From NCBI RefSeq assembly GCF_018494085.1, contig NZ_JABBFP010000002.1:186001-250000 (forward strand): a DNA stretch of 64,000 nt, written 5' to 3'. Position 1 is the first letter of the stretch. The number at the start of each line of letters is the position of its first letter. Positions 31,450-40,072 of this stretch are shown piece by piece. The notes below the pieces were generated by a model. It searched no databases and had not been told where the DNA came from. It was given only the letters and a program-made list of their open reading frames with translations. Source of the DNA: Rosenbergiella collisarenosi. Lineage in GTDB: Bacteria; Pseudomonadota; Gammaproteobacteria; Enterobacterales; Enterobacteriaceae. Both the position numbers and the translations under genes were made by a program.

Positions 31450-32466
31450 TTAGAAATCGGCCTTGAGTACGACACGGAAGTTAGCTTTACCTTCACGTAA
31501 ATGGTCTAACGCATCGTTGATTTTCGACATCGGGAATGTTTCGATTTTTGGCGTAATTTTCTTGCGTGCGGCTAATTTTAACAGCGAACGCAGCTCTCCT
31601 GGAGAACCGGTCGATGACCCACCGATCGATTTATCACCCGCAATCAGATCGAAGGCAGCGACTTGGATAGGTTTCATCACTGCGCCAACAGTATGGAATT
31701 TACCTTCAGGGGCGAGTGCATCGAAATAAGGTTTCCAATCGAGGTCGACGGCGACGGTGCTGATGATCAGGTCAAAGCGTCCCGCCTGCTCCTTGAGGGC
31801 CTGCGCGTCACGGCTATTCACCACCTCGTCCGCTCCAAGCTCGAGGATTGACTCTTTCTTGCTCGGGTTAGAGCTGAACGCGACAACTTCAGCGCCTAGA
31901 GCTTTCAATAGTTTCACCGCAAGGTGGCCGAGGCCGCCAATACCAATTACGCCGACACGACTCATCGCATTAACTTGGCTCATCAGTAGTGGTTTGAATA
32001 CGGTGATCCCGCCGCATAATAGTGGTCCAGCCAGCGTTGGGTCCAACTGTTCTGGGAGGGGGATGACCCATTGCCAATCTGCACGAATTTTTTCGGCAAA
32101 CCCACCACGGTTTAAGATGGTAGGCGTCGCCCCGGCTTCACAGTTAGAGTGATTGCCGCGAATACAGGCGTCACAGTGTTGGCAGCTTTTTGCTGACCAG
32201 CCGATACCCACGGCTTGGCCAATTTTTAGGCCTTTATTTTTTGCGTTTTCACCGAGCGCAGAAACACGGCCTGATACTTCATGACCGGCGATTAAGGGAT
32301 AGCTTGAGATCCCCCATTCGTTATCGATCATCGAGAGATCTGAGTGGCATAATCCACAATAATCAACGGTAACTTCAACTTCTTCTTCACCGAGTGGTGC
32401 TGCATCGTACTCATAGAGTTCTAAGGCTTGACCGGCAGCAGGAGCAGCGTAACTTTTAATTTTCAT
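31450..32466 (-). CDS. Zinc-dependent NADP(H) aldehyde/alcohol dehydrogenase, Ahr-like
   Basis: This is a medium-chain zinc alcohol dehydrogenase of 338 residues. Catalytic zinc ligands are in YCGLCHSD and AGHEVSG, and structural zinc cysteines are in [16 protein letters not shown]. The Rossmann fold has [11 protein letters not shown]. It resembles E. coli Ahr (YjgB), a broad aldehyde reductase. The start at 32466 is chosen over 32478 because AAGAG precedes it. It is divergent from the SDR gene, so both may respond to the same signal. Confidence 0.87.
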   Translation of the reverse strand: MKIKSYAAPAAGQALELYEYDAAPLGEEEVEVTVDYCGLCHSDLSMIDNEWGISSYPLIAGHEVSGRVSALGENAKNKGLKIGQAVGIGWSAKSCQHCDACIRGNHSNCEAGATPTILNRGGFAEKIRADWQWVIPLPEQLDPTLAGPLLCGGITVFKPLLMSQVNAMSRVGVIGIGGLGHLAVKLLKALGAEVVAFSSNPSKKESILELGADEVVNSRDAQALKEQAGRFDLIISTVAVDLDWKPYFDALAPEGKFHTVGAVMKPIQVAAFDLIAGDKSIGGSSTGSPGELRSLLKLAARKKITPKIETFPMSKINDALDHLREGKANFRVVLKADF

Positions 32467-32664
32467 CTCTTTTCCCATTTTGGTGACACTTCAAAAATTT
32501 AATAGATGGCTAAGCAGATATTTTGCCACCCACGTAGTGTAGCTGACAAAGCCACTTTGTGCGGCTGGTTGCGTATTGAACAACCCTACACTAGCCTTAT
32601 AGGAGTATTTACTTTGTGTCGGCCGAGCGTTATCCAGAGTCGATTCACTCTTTCAGGAGGAATT

Positions 32665-33519
32665 ATGAGCAAGAAGACGGTGCTAATTACCGGTGCAGGT
32701 AGTGGTTTTGGACGTGAAAGTGCATTCCTTTTAGCGAAGAAAGGCTACGATGTCATTGCCACAACGGAAATCGTTGCACAGATCCAACCCCTGAAGAATG
32801 AAGCTCACGCGCTGGGCCTGAACATTCAGGTCGAGAAATTAGATATTAGCGACGAAAACGATCGCTTACGTGCGGCGCAATGGTCGATCGACGTATTAGT
32901 CAACAACGCTGGGATTTCAGAGGGCGGTGCGGTGGTGGACCTGCCTGAGGACAAACTACGTCGTCAATTCGAGGTTAACGTCTTCGGGACTATCCTCCTT
33001 ACCCAACACTTTGCGCGTCAATTCGTCGAGAAGAAACAAGGGAAAATTGTTTTTATCTCCTCAGTGGCAGGGATTACTACCGATCCCTTCGCTGGCGCTT
33101 ATTCAGCCTCTAAGCATGCGCTAGAAGGTTTCGCAGAAGCCCTTAATAAAGAATTGCAAGAGTTTGGGGTACAGGTCGCAACCGTTAATCCAGGCCCAAT
33201 CCTTACCGGCTTCAATGATCGCATGTTCGAAGCCTGGACCCACTGGTGGCCGGAAGATAAACTGGACACGGTGTTTGATTACGAAGAGCTGGCGTTCCCT
33301 CACGAACAATTCCATCCTTTCCAAGTATCCGAAGTGATTGCCCGCGTAGTTAGCGGAGAAATTACTCAATACCGCAACGTCGTACCAGAAGAGATCGTGG
33401 CAGATACGCAGAAACAGATGCAGGAAGTGTGGTCACGCGAAGTCACCTCACAAGCCTCTCGCCACCCGCTGGTGCAGACGGCTTACGATATCGACCCTGA
33501 GACGCCAAACGGTCGTTAG
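32665..33519 (+). CDS. Short-chain dehydrogenase/reductase (classical SDR)
   Basis: This is an NAD(P)-dependent oxidoreductase of 284 residues. The cofactor motif is TGAGSGFG (about 9-16), the NNAG motif is present, and the catalytic Tyr-Lys pair is in YSASKHA with the serine in ISSVAG. An AGGAGG stands 4 nt before ATG 32665, which rules out the longer upstream start. Substrate is unknown. The C-terminal 80 residues are longer than in minimal SDRs. Confidence 0.88.
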   Translation: MSKKTVLITGAGSGFGRESAFLLAKKGYDVIATTEIVAQIQPLKNEAHALGLNIQVEKLDISDENDRLRAAQWSIDVLVNNAGISEGGAVVDLPEDKLRRQFEVNVFGTILLTQHFARQFVEKKQGKIVFISSVAGITTDPFAGAYSASKHALEGFAEALNKELQEFGVQVATVNPGPILTGFNDRMFEAWTHWWPEDKLDTVFDYEELAFPHEQFHPFQVSEVIARVVSGEITQYRNVVPEEIVADTQKQMQEVWSREVTSQASRHPLVQTAYDIDPETPNGR

Positions 33520-33651
33520 TTTTACAAACCACTCGTTGAGGCTATGGGCTCCTTAGCCTCATCGTTAATTCGCCTAGCATCCTCTATCTTGCACTTCGCT
33601 TAACGCTCTGTTATAGATAAGTTTTTCTTAATCTTAAGAGGAACAGATGAG

Positions 33652-34173
33652 ATGAGCGTAACGATACGTGCTGTCACCCGACACGACGCCCCACGGCTAG
33701 CCGAGATCTATGGCCAACCCGACACGCAGCAAAATACTTTACAGCTCCCTCATCCTTCGGTTGAACTCTGGGAACAAAAAATCATCAACTATCCGAATGT
33801 CGGACACATCGGTTTTGTCGCCGAATTAGACGGGCAGGTTGTAGGCAATATCACCTTATTTACTCAGCAGGTTGTACGTCTTAAACACTCGGTATCGTTC
33901 GGACTTGCTGTCGACCACCACTTCACGCGCCGGGGAATTGCGCGGCAGTTAATCGAGTTCGCCTTAGATTATTCGTTTAACTGGCTCGCCGCACAGCGGG
34001 TCGAACTCTCGGTTTTCGCCGATAACCCGACCGCCATCGCGCTGTATCGGCGATTAGGATTCGTGACTGAAGGCACACAACGCCAGGCGGCATTTAAAAA
34101 CGGGCGCTATCAAGACACGATAATGATGTCGATACTCGCCAGCGAGTATTTCGTCGACGCACCGACGGATTAA
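33652..34173 (+). CDS. GNAT-family N-acetyltransferase, YhhY-like
   Basis: This 173-residue acetyltransferase resembles E. coli YhhY (L-amino acid N-acetyltransferase). Shared features are NTLQLPHPS near residue 30, the acetyl-CoA loop FTRRGIARQLI and VELSVFADNPTAIALYRRLGF. The exact substrate is inferred only. It stands alone between the SDR gene and the DUF2256 gene. Confidence 0.85.
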   Translation: MSVTIRAVTRHDAPRLAEIYGQPDTQQNTLQLPHPSVELWEQKIINYPNVGHIGFVAELDGQVVGNITLFTQQVVRLKHSVSFGLAVDHHFTRRGIARQLIEFALDYSFNWLAAQRVELSVFADNPTAIALYRRLGFVTEGTQRQAAFKNGRYQDTIMMSILASEYFVDAPTD

Positions 34174-34247
34174 TGGATCAAAGCCATTTGCGGCAAGGCG
34201 TTAAGCGCAGATGGCTCATTTCTTCCTAAACGAGTGGGAGTCTCTCA

Positions 34248-34373
34248 ATGAAAAAATGTGATCGGCCTACCAAGATCTGCACGGTGTGTGGCCGCCCTTT
34301 TACCTGGCGAAAGAAGTGGGAAAATTGTTGGGACGAGGTGAAGAAATGTTCCGAGCGTTGTCGGCGGCAATAG
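34248..34373 (+). CDS. DUF2256 zinc-ribbon-like small protein
   Basis: This is a 41-residue cysteine-rich protein. [18 protein letters not shown] and CSERCRRQ give the CxxC...C...CxxxC pattern of DUF2256. The function is unknown. It is the last recognisable chromosomal gene before the tRNA-Arg and prophage. Confidence 0.8.
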   Translation: MKKCDRPTKICTVCGRPFTWRKKWENCWDEVKKCSERCRRQ

Positions 34374-34402
34374 GGGGGGGTGGTTATATAGGGGGAATTG
34401 AA

Positions 34403-34476
34403 GTGTCCCCTGCAGGAATCGAACCTGCAACTAGCCCTTAGGAGGGGCTCGTTATATCCATTTAACTAAGGAGACG
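34403..34476 (-). tRNA. tRNA-Arg (CCT), without encoded CCA
   Basis: On the minus strand the gene begins GTCTCCTTAGTTAAATGG, has anticodon CCT in CTCCTAA and ends AGGGGAC plus discriminator A, followed by CTTC instead of CCA. It closely resembles E. coli argW. The gene's 5' end faces the prophage integrase, while its 3' end faces the chromosome. CCA would have to be added enzymatically. The local order agrees with this being the argW locus, a frequent lambdoid attachment site. Confidence 0.93.
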
Positions 34477-34495
34477 TTGCGCGTTAGTGTTTCTG

Positions 34496-34606
34496 GTTGT
34501 TCGCGACTGTTCCGATGTTACCGCAATTCCTCACATCCTATCAAGTAGTTCTGTTGTCAATGTACACACCTTGTTTTATTTTGTTCTATGTTGTTCGCGG
34601 TTGTTC
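34496..34606. promoter_or_regulatory. Putative integrase arm-type sites (TTGTTC repeats)
   Basis: GTTGTTCGCG occurs at 34496-34505 and again at 34590-34599. Within the second group TTGTTC starts at 34581, 34591 and 34601, exactly 10 bp apart; in the first group TTGTTC and CTGTTC are 10 bp apart. Repeats in helical phase between a tRNA and int are what arm-binding sites would look like. Confidence 0.45.
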
Positions 34607-34669
34607 ATTTGCCATTGAGTACATATTGCGTACATAATGAAAGAAACAACTGTGTACATTCTCATAACT

Positions 34670-35839
34670 ATGGCTCTCAGCGATACCAAACTCAGAAACA
34701 TAAATGGCAAGCCTTATGACGGCCCAGCGGAGATAACTGACGCTGAGGGGCTTAGTGCCAGAATCACACCATCGGGAACTATCGCGTTTCAGTTCCGCTA
34801 CCGATGGGAAGGTAAGCCTGTTCGCCTGACTATCGGGCGGTACCCATCTATGTCATTAAAGGATGCCCGTATCACTATCGGTGAGATGCGCGAATTGTAC
34901 ACGCGAGGCATCAACCCGAAAACCTATTTATCTTCCCCTGGTGATGATATTACCCTGCAGGTCTGCCTAGACCAATGGTGGGAAAAGTATGTCAGCGGAC
35001 TAAGGAAGAACACCCAAATACTTTATCGCTCCGTCGTGTACAACACGATGTACACAGAGTTTAAGGGTATGCCTGTACACAATATCCCTGTTTCTCAGTG
35101 GGTCCGGTTCTTCGATAGGCAGGAGAAGGACAACAAGAAGAAGGCGAGGGTTCTGCTAATTCAGCTAAGGTCCGTTATTAACTGGTGTATTAGCCGGCAG
35201 TTGATACCTTCATGTGAAGTGATGAAGCTCAGTGTAAAAACTATCGGCAAACGCTCAGATATCGGAACCCGTGTTCTTACCTATGGCGAGCTTGCTAAAG
35301 TGTGGGTCGCGCTTGAGAACTCCAAGATACATTCCTCTAATCGCCTCCTGCATCAACTTCTGCTTCTATGGGGAAGCCGCCTATCAGAAATGCGCCTGGC
35401 GACGATGGATGACTTTAACCTCGATGACTTAATCTGGACAACACCATCGAGTATTTCAAAGATGGGTAATGTCATCAGGAGGCCAATATTCTCGCATGTT
35501 CAGCCTTACATTGAGCGGCTGATGAATAACGGGAATCACATTCTATTTCCGGGGATGGAGCTTGATAAACCTATCGATAGGTCATCGTCTAACCTTTATA
35601 TGGCTAAGCTAAGGGAGAAGGTTGATATACCAGATTGGCGGACGCACGATTTTAGACGATCCATCGTCACAAACCTGTCCGGAGAAGGGGTTCCGCCCCA
35701 CGTCACCGAGAAGATGCTGGGGCATGAACTTGGGGGAGTGATGGCCGTGTACAACAAACACGACTGGATTAGTGAGCAGAAGGACGCTTACGAACTGTAT
35801 GCCGATAAAATATTCTGGCACGTTAAGAGAATCGGTTAG
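34670..35839 (+). CDS. int: Prophage integrase (tyrosine recombinase, P4/IntS type)
   Basis: This site-specific recombinase of 389 residues drives prophage integration and excision. It has an N-terminal DUF4102-like arm-binding part (about 1-85), a core-binding domain (about 90-190) and the catalytic domain. Catalytic residues are R237 (GSRLSEMR), K264, H326 and R329 (HDFRR), H352 (GHELG) and nucleophile Y361. The start at 34670 gives the family N-terminus MALSDTKLRN; an in-frame ATG at 34637 is less likely. The gene is convergent with the leftward early operon and overlaps the excisionase 3' end by 17 bp. Confidence 0.93.
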   Translation: MALSDTKLRNINGKPYDGPAEITDAEGLSARITPSGTIAFQFRYRWEGKPVRLTIGRYPSMSLKDARITIGEMRELYTRGINPKTYLSSPGDDITLQVCLDQWWEKYVSGLRKNTQILYRSVVYNTMYTEFKGMPVHNIPVSQWVRFFDRQEKDNKKKARVLLIQLRSVINWCISRQLIPSCEVMKLSVKTIGKRSDIGTRVLTYGELAKVWVALENSKIHSSNRLLHQLLLLWGSRLSEMRLATMDDFNLDDLIWTTPSSISKMGNVIRRPIFSHVQPYIERLMNNGNHILFPGMELDKPIDRSSSNLYMAKLREKVDIPDWRTHDFRRSIVTNLSGEGVPPHVTEKMLGHELGGVMAVYNKHDWISEQKDAYELYADKIFWHVKRIG

Positions 35840-36005
35840 GATTTCTTGATAACCAATCATCGACGTCACTGCGTAAATACTGCGATGGGTATTGCAATAC
35901 CGGCTCCGGGAATCCCTCTTTTTTTCTTAGCCGGTAAAGAGCTGTTCGTTTTTTACTGATTAGCTTGAATACTTCTTCTTGTGTCATTAAGTCAGACTGT
36001 TGCAT
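35823..36005 (-). CDS. AlpA/excisionase-type DNA-binding protein
   Basis: This is a 60-residue MerR-like helix-turn-helix protein: MTQEEVFKLISKKRTALYRL with a C-terminal YLRSDVDDWL helix. By size, fold and position beside int it is the likely recombination directionality factor. AAAGGAG stands 7 nt before the ATG. Its 3' end overlaps int on the other strand, so the two transcripts converge. Confidence 0.78.
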   Translation of the reverse strand: MQQSDLMTQEEVFKLISKKRTALYRLRKKEGFPEPVLQYPSQYLRSDVDDWLSRNPNRFS

Positions 36006-36077
36006 AGCATTCTCCTTTACCCTCCCGCAGACATGACGATGCCGCCGATTATCGGTGCGGGAATAGGGTGGTTTGAT

Positions 36078-36314
36078 TTATTGTTCGTGATGAACTCTTG
36101 ATAGGTTCCTGCATCCGGTGATTACCGTTGCGGATATGGTTGTCTTTCTGGTGACTACTTCGATTTGATAATGCCGGTCACGGTAGCCGACTGAATACAC
36201 GACATGGTGATACTTATTGCCAGTTCCGTACTTCAGTCGATGCTTATCGATAGCTTTACTAGCTACCACGATATGCACTGGCTCGGTATCGCCACGGATA
36301 ACCTCACGCATCAT
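36078..36314 (-). CDS. Phage hypothetical protein (78 aa)
   Basis: The function is unknown. The sequence is basic, with a central VVYSVGYRDRHYQIEVV strand-rich section. The ATG at 36314 overlaps the stop of the reading frame upstream by ATGA, which supports translation within the early left operon. Confidence 0.6.
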   Translation of the reverse strand: MMREVIRGDTEPVHIVVASKAIDKHRLKYGTGNKYHHVVYSVGYRDRHYQIEVVTRKTTISATVITGCRNLSRVHHEQ

Positions 36315-36502
36315 GTATTCCTTCTTACTTCACCACACACAAGCTCATGCTTAGGCTGAATATCTTTCATAGCCTCTATCTGATGCTCGCATTGTGATTG
36401 GGTGGGGTAGATTGTGTTATTGAGGGGTAATGCTTGAGTGTTGATGATTAGGGGTAGGGTGAAGCCGAGAGTGATTTCGGTATCGGCATATAGTGAGTTA
36501 TG
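36311..36502 (-). other. Reading frame with no standard start codon, coupled to the next gene
   Basis: A 63-codon open frame ends with a TGA that overlaps the next ATG (ATGA), the pattern seen between real genes in this operon. Its translation includes GFTLPLIINTQALPL and NTIYPTQSQCEHQIEAMKD, which looks like a signal-peptide region followed by a short exported domain with two cysteines. No ATG, GTG or TTG occurs before codon 45. It may be a gene whose start was lost or one that uses a rare start. Confidence 0.35.
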
Positions 36503-36762
36503 TCATCGAGTTCATAGCTGTAATCGTCACCTAACCATGTCCTGCCTTTATCATCCCAGCGTTGAACTTCGTAACGTGAGTCATTAAATACAGTCTTCAC
36601 TAAATACCACGCTTCTTTGTCCGGTAGTTTTTCACTGACTGAAATCCATTGCAGACCCTGTCGAAAATCTCGCAACTCCTTCAGCGCAAAGCGTAGCCCA
36701 ATCTCGCCAAGCTCTCTCTTCCCTTCGATCGCTTCGTTAAGTGCTTCTTCTGTTATTCGCAT
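36448..36762 (-). CDS. DUF551-containing phage protein
   Basis: This 104-residue protein ends in a DUF551 domain: WISVSEKLPDKEAWYLVKTV to THYMPIP, the usual spacing of this phage-borne family of unknown function. An N-terminal helical part (about 1-38) precedes it. It starts one base before the stop of the upstream gene (TGATATG). Confidence 0.8.
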   Translation of the reverse strand: MRITEEALNEAIEGKRELGEIGLRFALKELRDFRQGLQWISVSEKLPDKEAWYLVKTVFNDSRYEVQRWDDKGRTWLGDDYSYELDDITHYMPIPKSLSASPYP

Positions 36763-36763
36763 A

Positions 36764-37168
36764 TCACTCCCCCCATCCGTTTAGGCGTTTAATTTCTGCT
36801 AGGCACTCATTCCATCCATCCTTTTTACCAGAATGGTAATCGGTATGTTCAGTCCCTTCGTGGTCACCAGGCGACTTAATATCCTGCACTGGCGGGGCGG
36901 GGTAAAGTGCAGTTTCTACCTTGCAGCAGATTGAGAATACCTTATCGTCACCGCACTCTTTCTTTGTTAAGGTTTCACCAGTTCTATATAAGACAGCCAC
37001 TGGCTCTGCCGTTAGTGATGCCAGTGAATCCTTATAAGCAGAAAGCTCCATCGATTCATCATCACTCAAGCCAAATGGTATTTCATCCCGGCACTGTTCC
37101 ATGCTAGAGATTCGGTCCTTTAGCCAGTCAATTCTCTTTTGACGCTTCTCTTGTGTTAATGCGATCAT
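36764..37168 (-). CDS. Phage hypothetical protein (134 aa)
   Basis: The N-terminus is a charged helix (KRQKRIDWLKDRISSMEQCRDE) typical of lambdoid accessory proteins that combine with short DUF modules. The middle AEPVAVLYRTGE and C-terminal GWNECLAEIKRL recur in such mosaics. Function is unknown. GGAGG precedes the ATG, which overlaps the upstream stop by ATGA. Confidence 0.7.
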   Translation of the reverse strand: MIALTQEKRQKRIDWLKDRISSMEQCRDEIPFGLSDDESMELSAYKDSLASLTAEPVAVLYRTGETLTKKECGDDKVFSICCKVETALYPAPPVQDIKSPGDHEGTEHTDYHSGKKDGWNECLAEIKRLNGWGE

Positions 37169-37707
37169 GATGCCTCCAATTCAAGCTGTTTAAGTCCCGC
37201 GCGAACTGCATCAATTATTCTTGATAGGTACTGATATTTAGGATTCGGGACGGTGGGCCAGCCAGCATAGAACGGGTCATCACCAAATAAACTCAATAGA
37301 TGATTCCCCACGAGGCGACTACAACAACTTTCTTTCACATCATCGGAATTGATGGCCTCATCCCACATATCCCTAGCTTCTATAGCATTTATTTCATCAT
37401 CTCTTCGAAGTTTAATTATTTCTTTCTGGACGAAATTAATATTCGCATCATTCTCGTCATCAATTGTGCTTTCTAGCGAACTATCAAAATAGCCGATAAG
37501 GTAATCATTGCTGGCTCGTTGAATAAACTCTTGAACCGTATCGCCACCCATCGCAAACCAAGCCCCTGTCCATGCCTTCCCGTAACAAGTGACTGTAATT
37601 CTTCCTTTACCGGGTTCGTAGTTTTCAATCATTACTCGAATTGGGTCTAGTCGCTCAGCGCCAGTTATCGTTAGTGATAGAACGTTATTTTTCTCAACAG
37701 TTATCAT
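37165..37707 (-). CDS. Phage hypothetical protein (180 aa)
   Basis: I do not recognise a functional domain. The N-terminal 70 residues (RITVTCYGKAWTGAWFAMGG) form an apparently conserved beta-rich module seen in enterobacterial prophages; the rest is helical and acidic. Both ends overlap neighbours by ATGA, so it is translated as part of the chain from 38339 to 36764. Confidence 0.7.
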   Translation of the reverse strand: MITVEKNNVLSLTITGAERLDPIRVMIENYEPGKGRITVTCYGKAWTGAWFAMGGDTVQEFIQRASNDYLIGYFDSSLESTIDDENDANINFVQKEIIKLRRDDEINAIEARDMWDEAINSDDVKESCCSRLVGNHLLSLFGDDPFYAGWPTVPNPKYQYLSRIIDAVRAGLKQLELEAS

Positions 37708-38339
37708 ACTGCCTCCACTCGCTTAAACTCTACTACCCATACGAACGGGTTAGACTGCCAGCTATCTTGGCCGTAAATTGATTCCCAAAGACGCTGAAAA
37801 GCCACCTTAGCTGTAGCAAAATCGCCTTTTGGCGTTAGATATGTGTCAGGGTAATTAGGTAATAAGTCTCCTGCAGGGGGTACCCCTTCTTTAACTGCAT
37901 CACTCTCACTGATAGCCCGTAACCGCTCTACCCGAATATCAGTAATCTCAAGCGTTATACGTGAAGCCCAGCGGGGCATGTGGATTGATGGACGCCAGCG
38001 GAAAGGAACGTGTACATCGCTTTCAGGGCTATAGATACCTCTAACACCATTGACCTCTTCAATATCTAAACGGCGGTTATCATCAGCTGCATACCAAACA
38101 TCGTCGTTAGGGTAGTAATTTGCAAAATCACTACTCCACGTTTCCCTAACCCATAGGCGATCACCTACCTTACCGAAAGGGCAGTGACCGGCAAGTGCTA
38201 CTACGCTACTGGTTCCACCCCATCCGTCCGGTGGCTGAATCTTAATAATTCGCCTCGTCTGCGTTTTATTGCCGGATAAAATCGCTCTTACCATTTCACC
38301 GTTGAAGATAATGCCGCGTTCTTTAATTTGTTTATCCAC
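37704..38339 (-). CDS. ASCH-like phage protein
   Basis: This 211-residue protein opens with IKERGIIFNGEMVRAILSGNKTQTRR, the signature of an ASCH/PUA-like family common in lambdoid prophages (sometimes named morphogenetic protein without evidence). RLWVRETW and PSIHMPRWASRITLEITDIRVERL follow as usual. ASCH folds suggest RNA or nucleotide binding. GTG 38339 is preferred to GTG 38351 because GGAG stands 6 nt before it. Confidence 0.78.
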   Translation of the reverse strand: MDKQIKERGIIFNGEMVRAILSGNKTQTRRIIKIQPPDGWGGTSSVVALAGHCPFGKVGDRLWVRETWSSDFANYYPNDDVWYAADDNRRLDIEEVNGVRGIYSPESDVHVPFRWRPSIHMPRWASRITLEITDIRVERLRAISESDAVKEGVPPAGDLLPNYPDTYLTPKGDFATAKVAFQRLWESIYGQDSWQSNPFVWVVEFKRVEAV

Positions 38340-38379
38340 TTTACTCTCCACTATAAGTTAGCCTTCCTTGGCGATGGGG

Positions 38380-38709
38380 TTATGCCCGTTGCTGTTCTTC
38401 AAATTGCCGGTAGTTGAGGATTATCTGTTTCTTTTTCTTGTGCATAACACGCTTAGGTTTCTTCTCCAGCGTATAGAGCCTATCCATGGCTCGGCCTTCT
38501 GTTGGGTATGGTTCACCGAATGAAACCTTGCTGGTTTCACCTCGAAAACTACCGCGCATGATTGTGTTGATTTGACCGAGGGTTAACTTGAAGTGGTCGG
38601 CGAGTTGCTGTCCTGTTTGTGGGCCTTTAGATAGCTTCCATTCTATCTTTTCTGTTATCCCTGCCAGTGGCCCACCTGCGTTTCTACGAAAGTGGGGTAT
38701 CTTTTTCAT
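38380..38709 (-). CDS. Basic helix-turn-helix phage protein
   Basis: This is a 109-residue basic protein. EWKLSKGPQTGQQLADHFKLTLGQINTIM (about 22-50) reads as a winged helix; the C-terminus is Lys/Arg-rich (KKPKRVMHKKKKQIIL). A DNA-binding role is inferred; no specific family was recognised. It is coupled to exo by ATGA. Confidence 0.65.
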   Translation of the reverse strand: MKKIPHFRRNAGGPLAGITEKIEWKLSKGPQTGQQLADHFKLTLGQINTIMRGSFRGETSKVSFGEPYPTEGRAMDRLYTLEKKPKRVMHKKKKQIILNYRQFEEQQRA

Positions 38710-39326
38710 GCCACCTTCCTGTGACTCAGGATTGTAGAGATTTCCTGCTCCATGTCGGATAGGAACGAAGCAATCTCGACCTCTATCTCCTTGACCAGCT
38801 CATCATCCTGATGAATCCTTGTCTCGAAGTAAGCTAAGTCCTGCGGTAAACGGTCGTCATAACTGACAAAATCACACCATTTACGCCCCGTGCACATCAT
38901 CTGGGCGTGCATTTGCAGAAGGTATTCACGCTTTGGCTTGCCAGTTCGCATGGTTTCCAAGTGCGTAGCGGTATTCGGGCATTTGATTTCGATAAGGCCG
39001 TCATCATTAACTAGCCCATCAGGTGAAGCGCCGAATCCATCAATGACAGGGTGGGGGATAAATCCTACTTCCTTAACCTCAGCATCGAACTGATTAAGCA
39101 CATACATTTCCCGAGCAACTGGCTCAAGCTCAGTACCTCGAATCATTGGCCCACTGGTAAGCCCCTGCTCAACTTTCCCTGTTAATCGCTGGCATATCAG
39201 CTCCATCATGTAGTTCTTACGGCTTGCAGAGTAACCAGACTTTGTTTTAGCCATTACATCAGCAAGACGACTTGCAGTAATGCGACCGCAACGGGCCGCA
39301 AACCAATCATCAGTACGCTGTTCCAT
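38706..39326 (-). CDS. exo: YqaJ-type viral recombinase / lambda-type exonuclease
   Basis: This is a 5'-3' double-strand DNA exonuclease of 206 residues that works with Bet in phage recombination. The N-terminal RTDDWFAARCGRITASRLADV, the catalytic SPDGLV...LIEIKCPN (Asp and the E-x-K pair near 107-119) and LLQMHAQM are diagnostic of lambda Exo/YqaJ. Its start codon abuts the stop of bet. Confidence 0.93.
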   Translation of the reverse strand: MEQRTDDWFAARCGRITASRLADVMAKTKSGYSASRKNYMMELICQRLTGKVEQGLTSGPMIRGTELEPVAREMYVLNQFDAEVKEVGFIPHPVIDGFGASPDGLVNDDGLIEIKCPNTATHLETMRTGKPKREYLLQMHAQMMCTGRKWCDFVSYDDRLPQDLAYFETRIHQDDELVKEIEVEIASFLSDMEQEISTILSHRKVA

Positions 39327-40072
39327 TATGCGACCTCCTGATTAACTACCTCACCATCTACCACGCCGCTAGCATCCTCACTAATACGCTTGATACGTTC
39401 TTTTTCGTCATTGCCGATAATTGCTCTATCTGCCGGAGACAAACTTAACCAGTGAGACTTGAACGCCTCTATTCCAGACTGCGCGGATTTTTCTGCAGCA
39501 GAAACTAAATCAGGTCGCCTTTCGTCTGACTGCTTACCAGCGTCAACGCCCGCTGGCGTACCTTCAATTACTCGCTCTGCTTCATCCTGGTCGAATATTC
39601 CAGCAAAGCCGAATGCCATCCTTGCACACTGTATAAGCGATTTGTGACGTAGCATACGGGTAGGGTGTGACTGCCAAGGCTGGGTATTTCTTTTACACTC
39701 CCCCATGTACTCGGTAACGATTGTCGGGTGGTTCCTGTCCTTGCGGTAAATCTTACAAGTACAAGCTCCTTCATCCTTGTCGTAATTAAATTCCATGCCA
39801 TCAAACTGAGGATGCTCATTGATAATCCTAGCCCAGCCATCAACGCCAACCACGGGAACGATTCCCCCTTTATCAGGGAACGCATAAATCTCTTTAGTCC
39901 ATGGGTTCAGGCCGTACTGGTTTGCAACAATCAGTAGGGCAGTAAACTGTTCATCTGTAACGTTTCCGCCTTTGAATGCCGTATTTTTTAAGGTGTTCAT
40001 CAACTCTGTGCCAGCTTCCATGCCTAGGCGGGTTGCTAGCTTATTTGCCATTGTTGCTAATGCGGTAGTCAT
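39326..40072 (-). CDS. bet: Recombination protein Bet (RecT/Redbeta family)
   Basis: This single-strand annealing protein has 248 residues. It pairs with the downstream Exo to promote homologous recombination of phage DNA. Conserved strings are LLIVANQYGLNPWTKEIYAFPDKGGIVPVVGVDGW and THPTRMLRHKSLIQCARMAFGFAG-like segments. The C-terminal 60 residues are variable, as in other Redbeta homologues. Confidence 0.94.
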   Translation of the reverse strand: MTTALATMANKLATRLGMEAGTELMNTLKNTAFKGGNVTDEQFTALLIVANQYGLNPWTKEIYAFPDKGGIVPVVGVDGWARIINEHPQFDGMEFNYDKDEGACTCKIYRKDRNHPTIVTEYMGECKRNTQPWQSHPTRMLRHKSLIQCARMAFGFAGIFDQDEAERVIEGTPAGVDAGKQSDERRPDLVSAAEKSAQSGIEAFKSHWLSLSPADRAIIGNDEKERIKRISEDASGVVDGEVVNQEVA

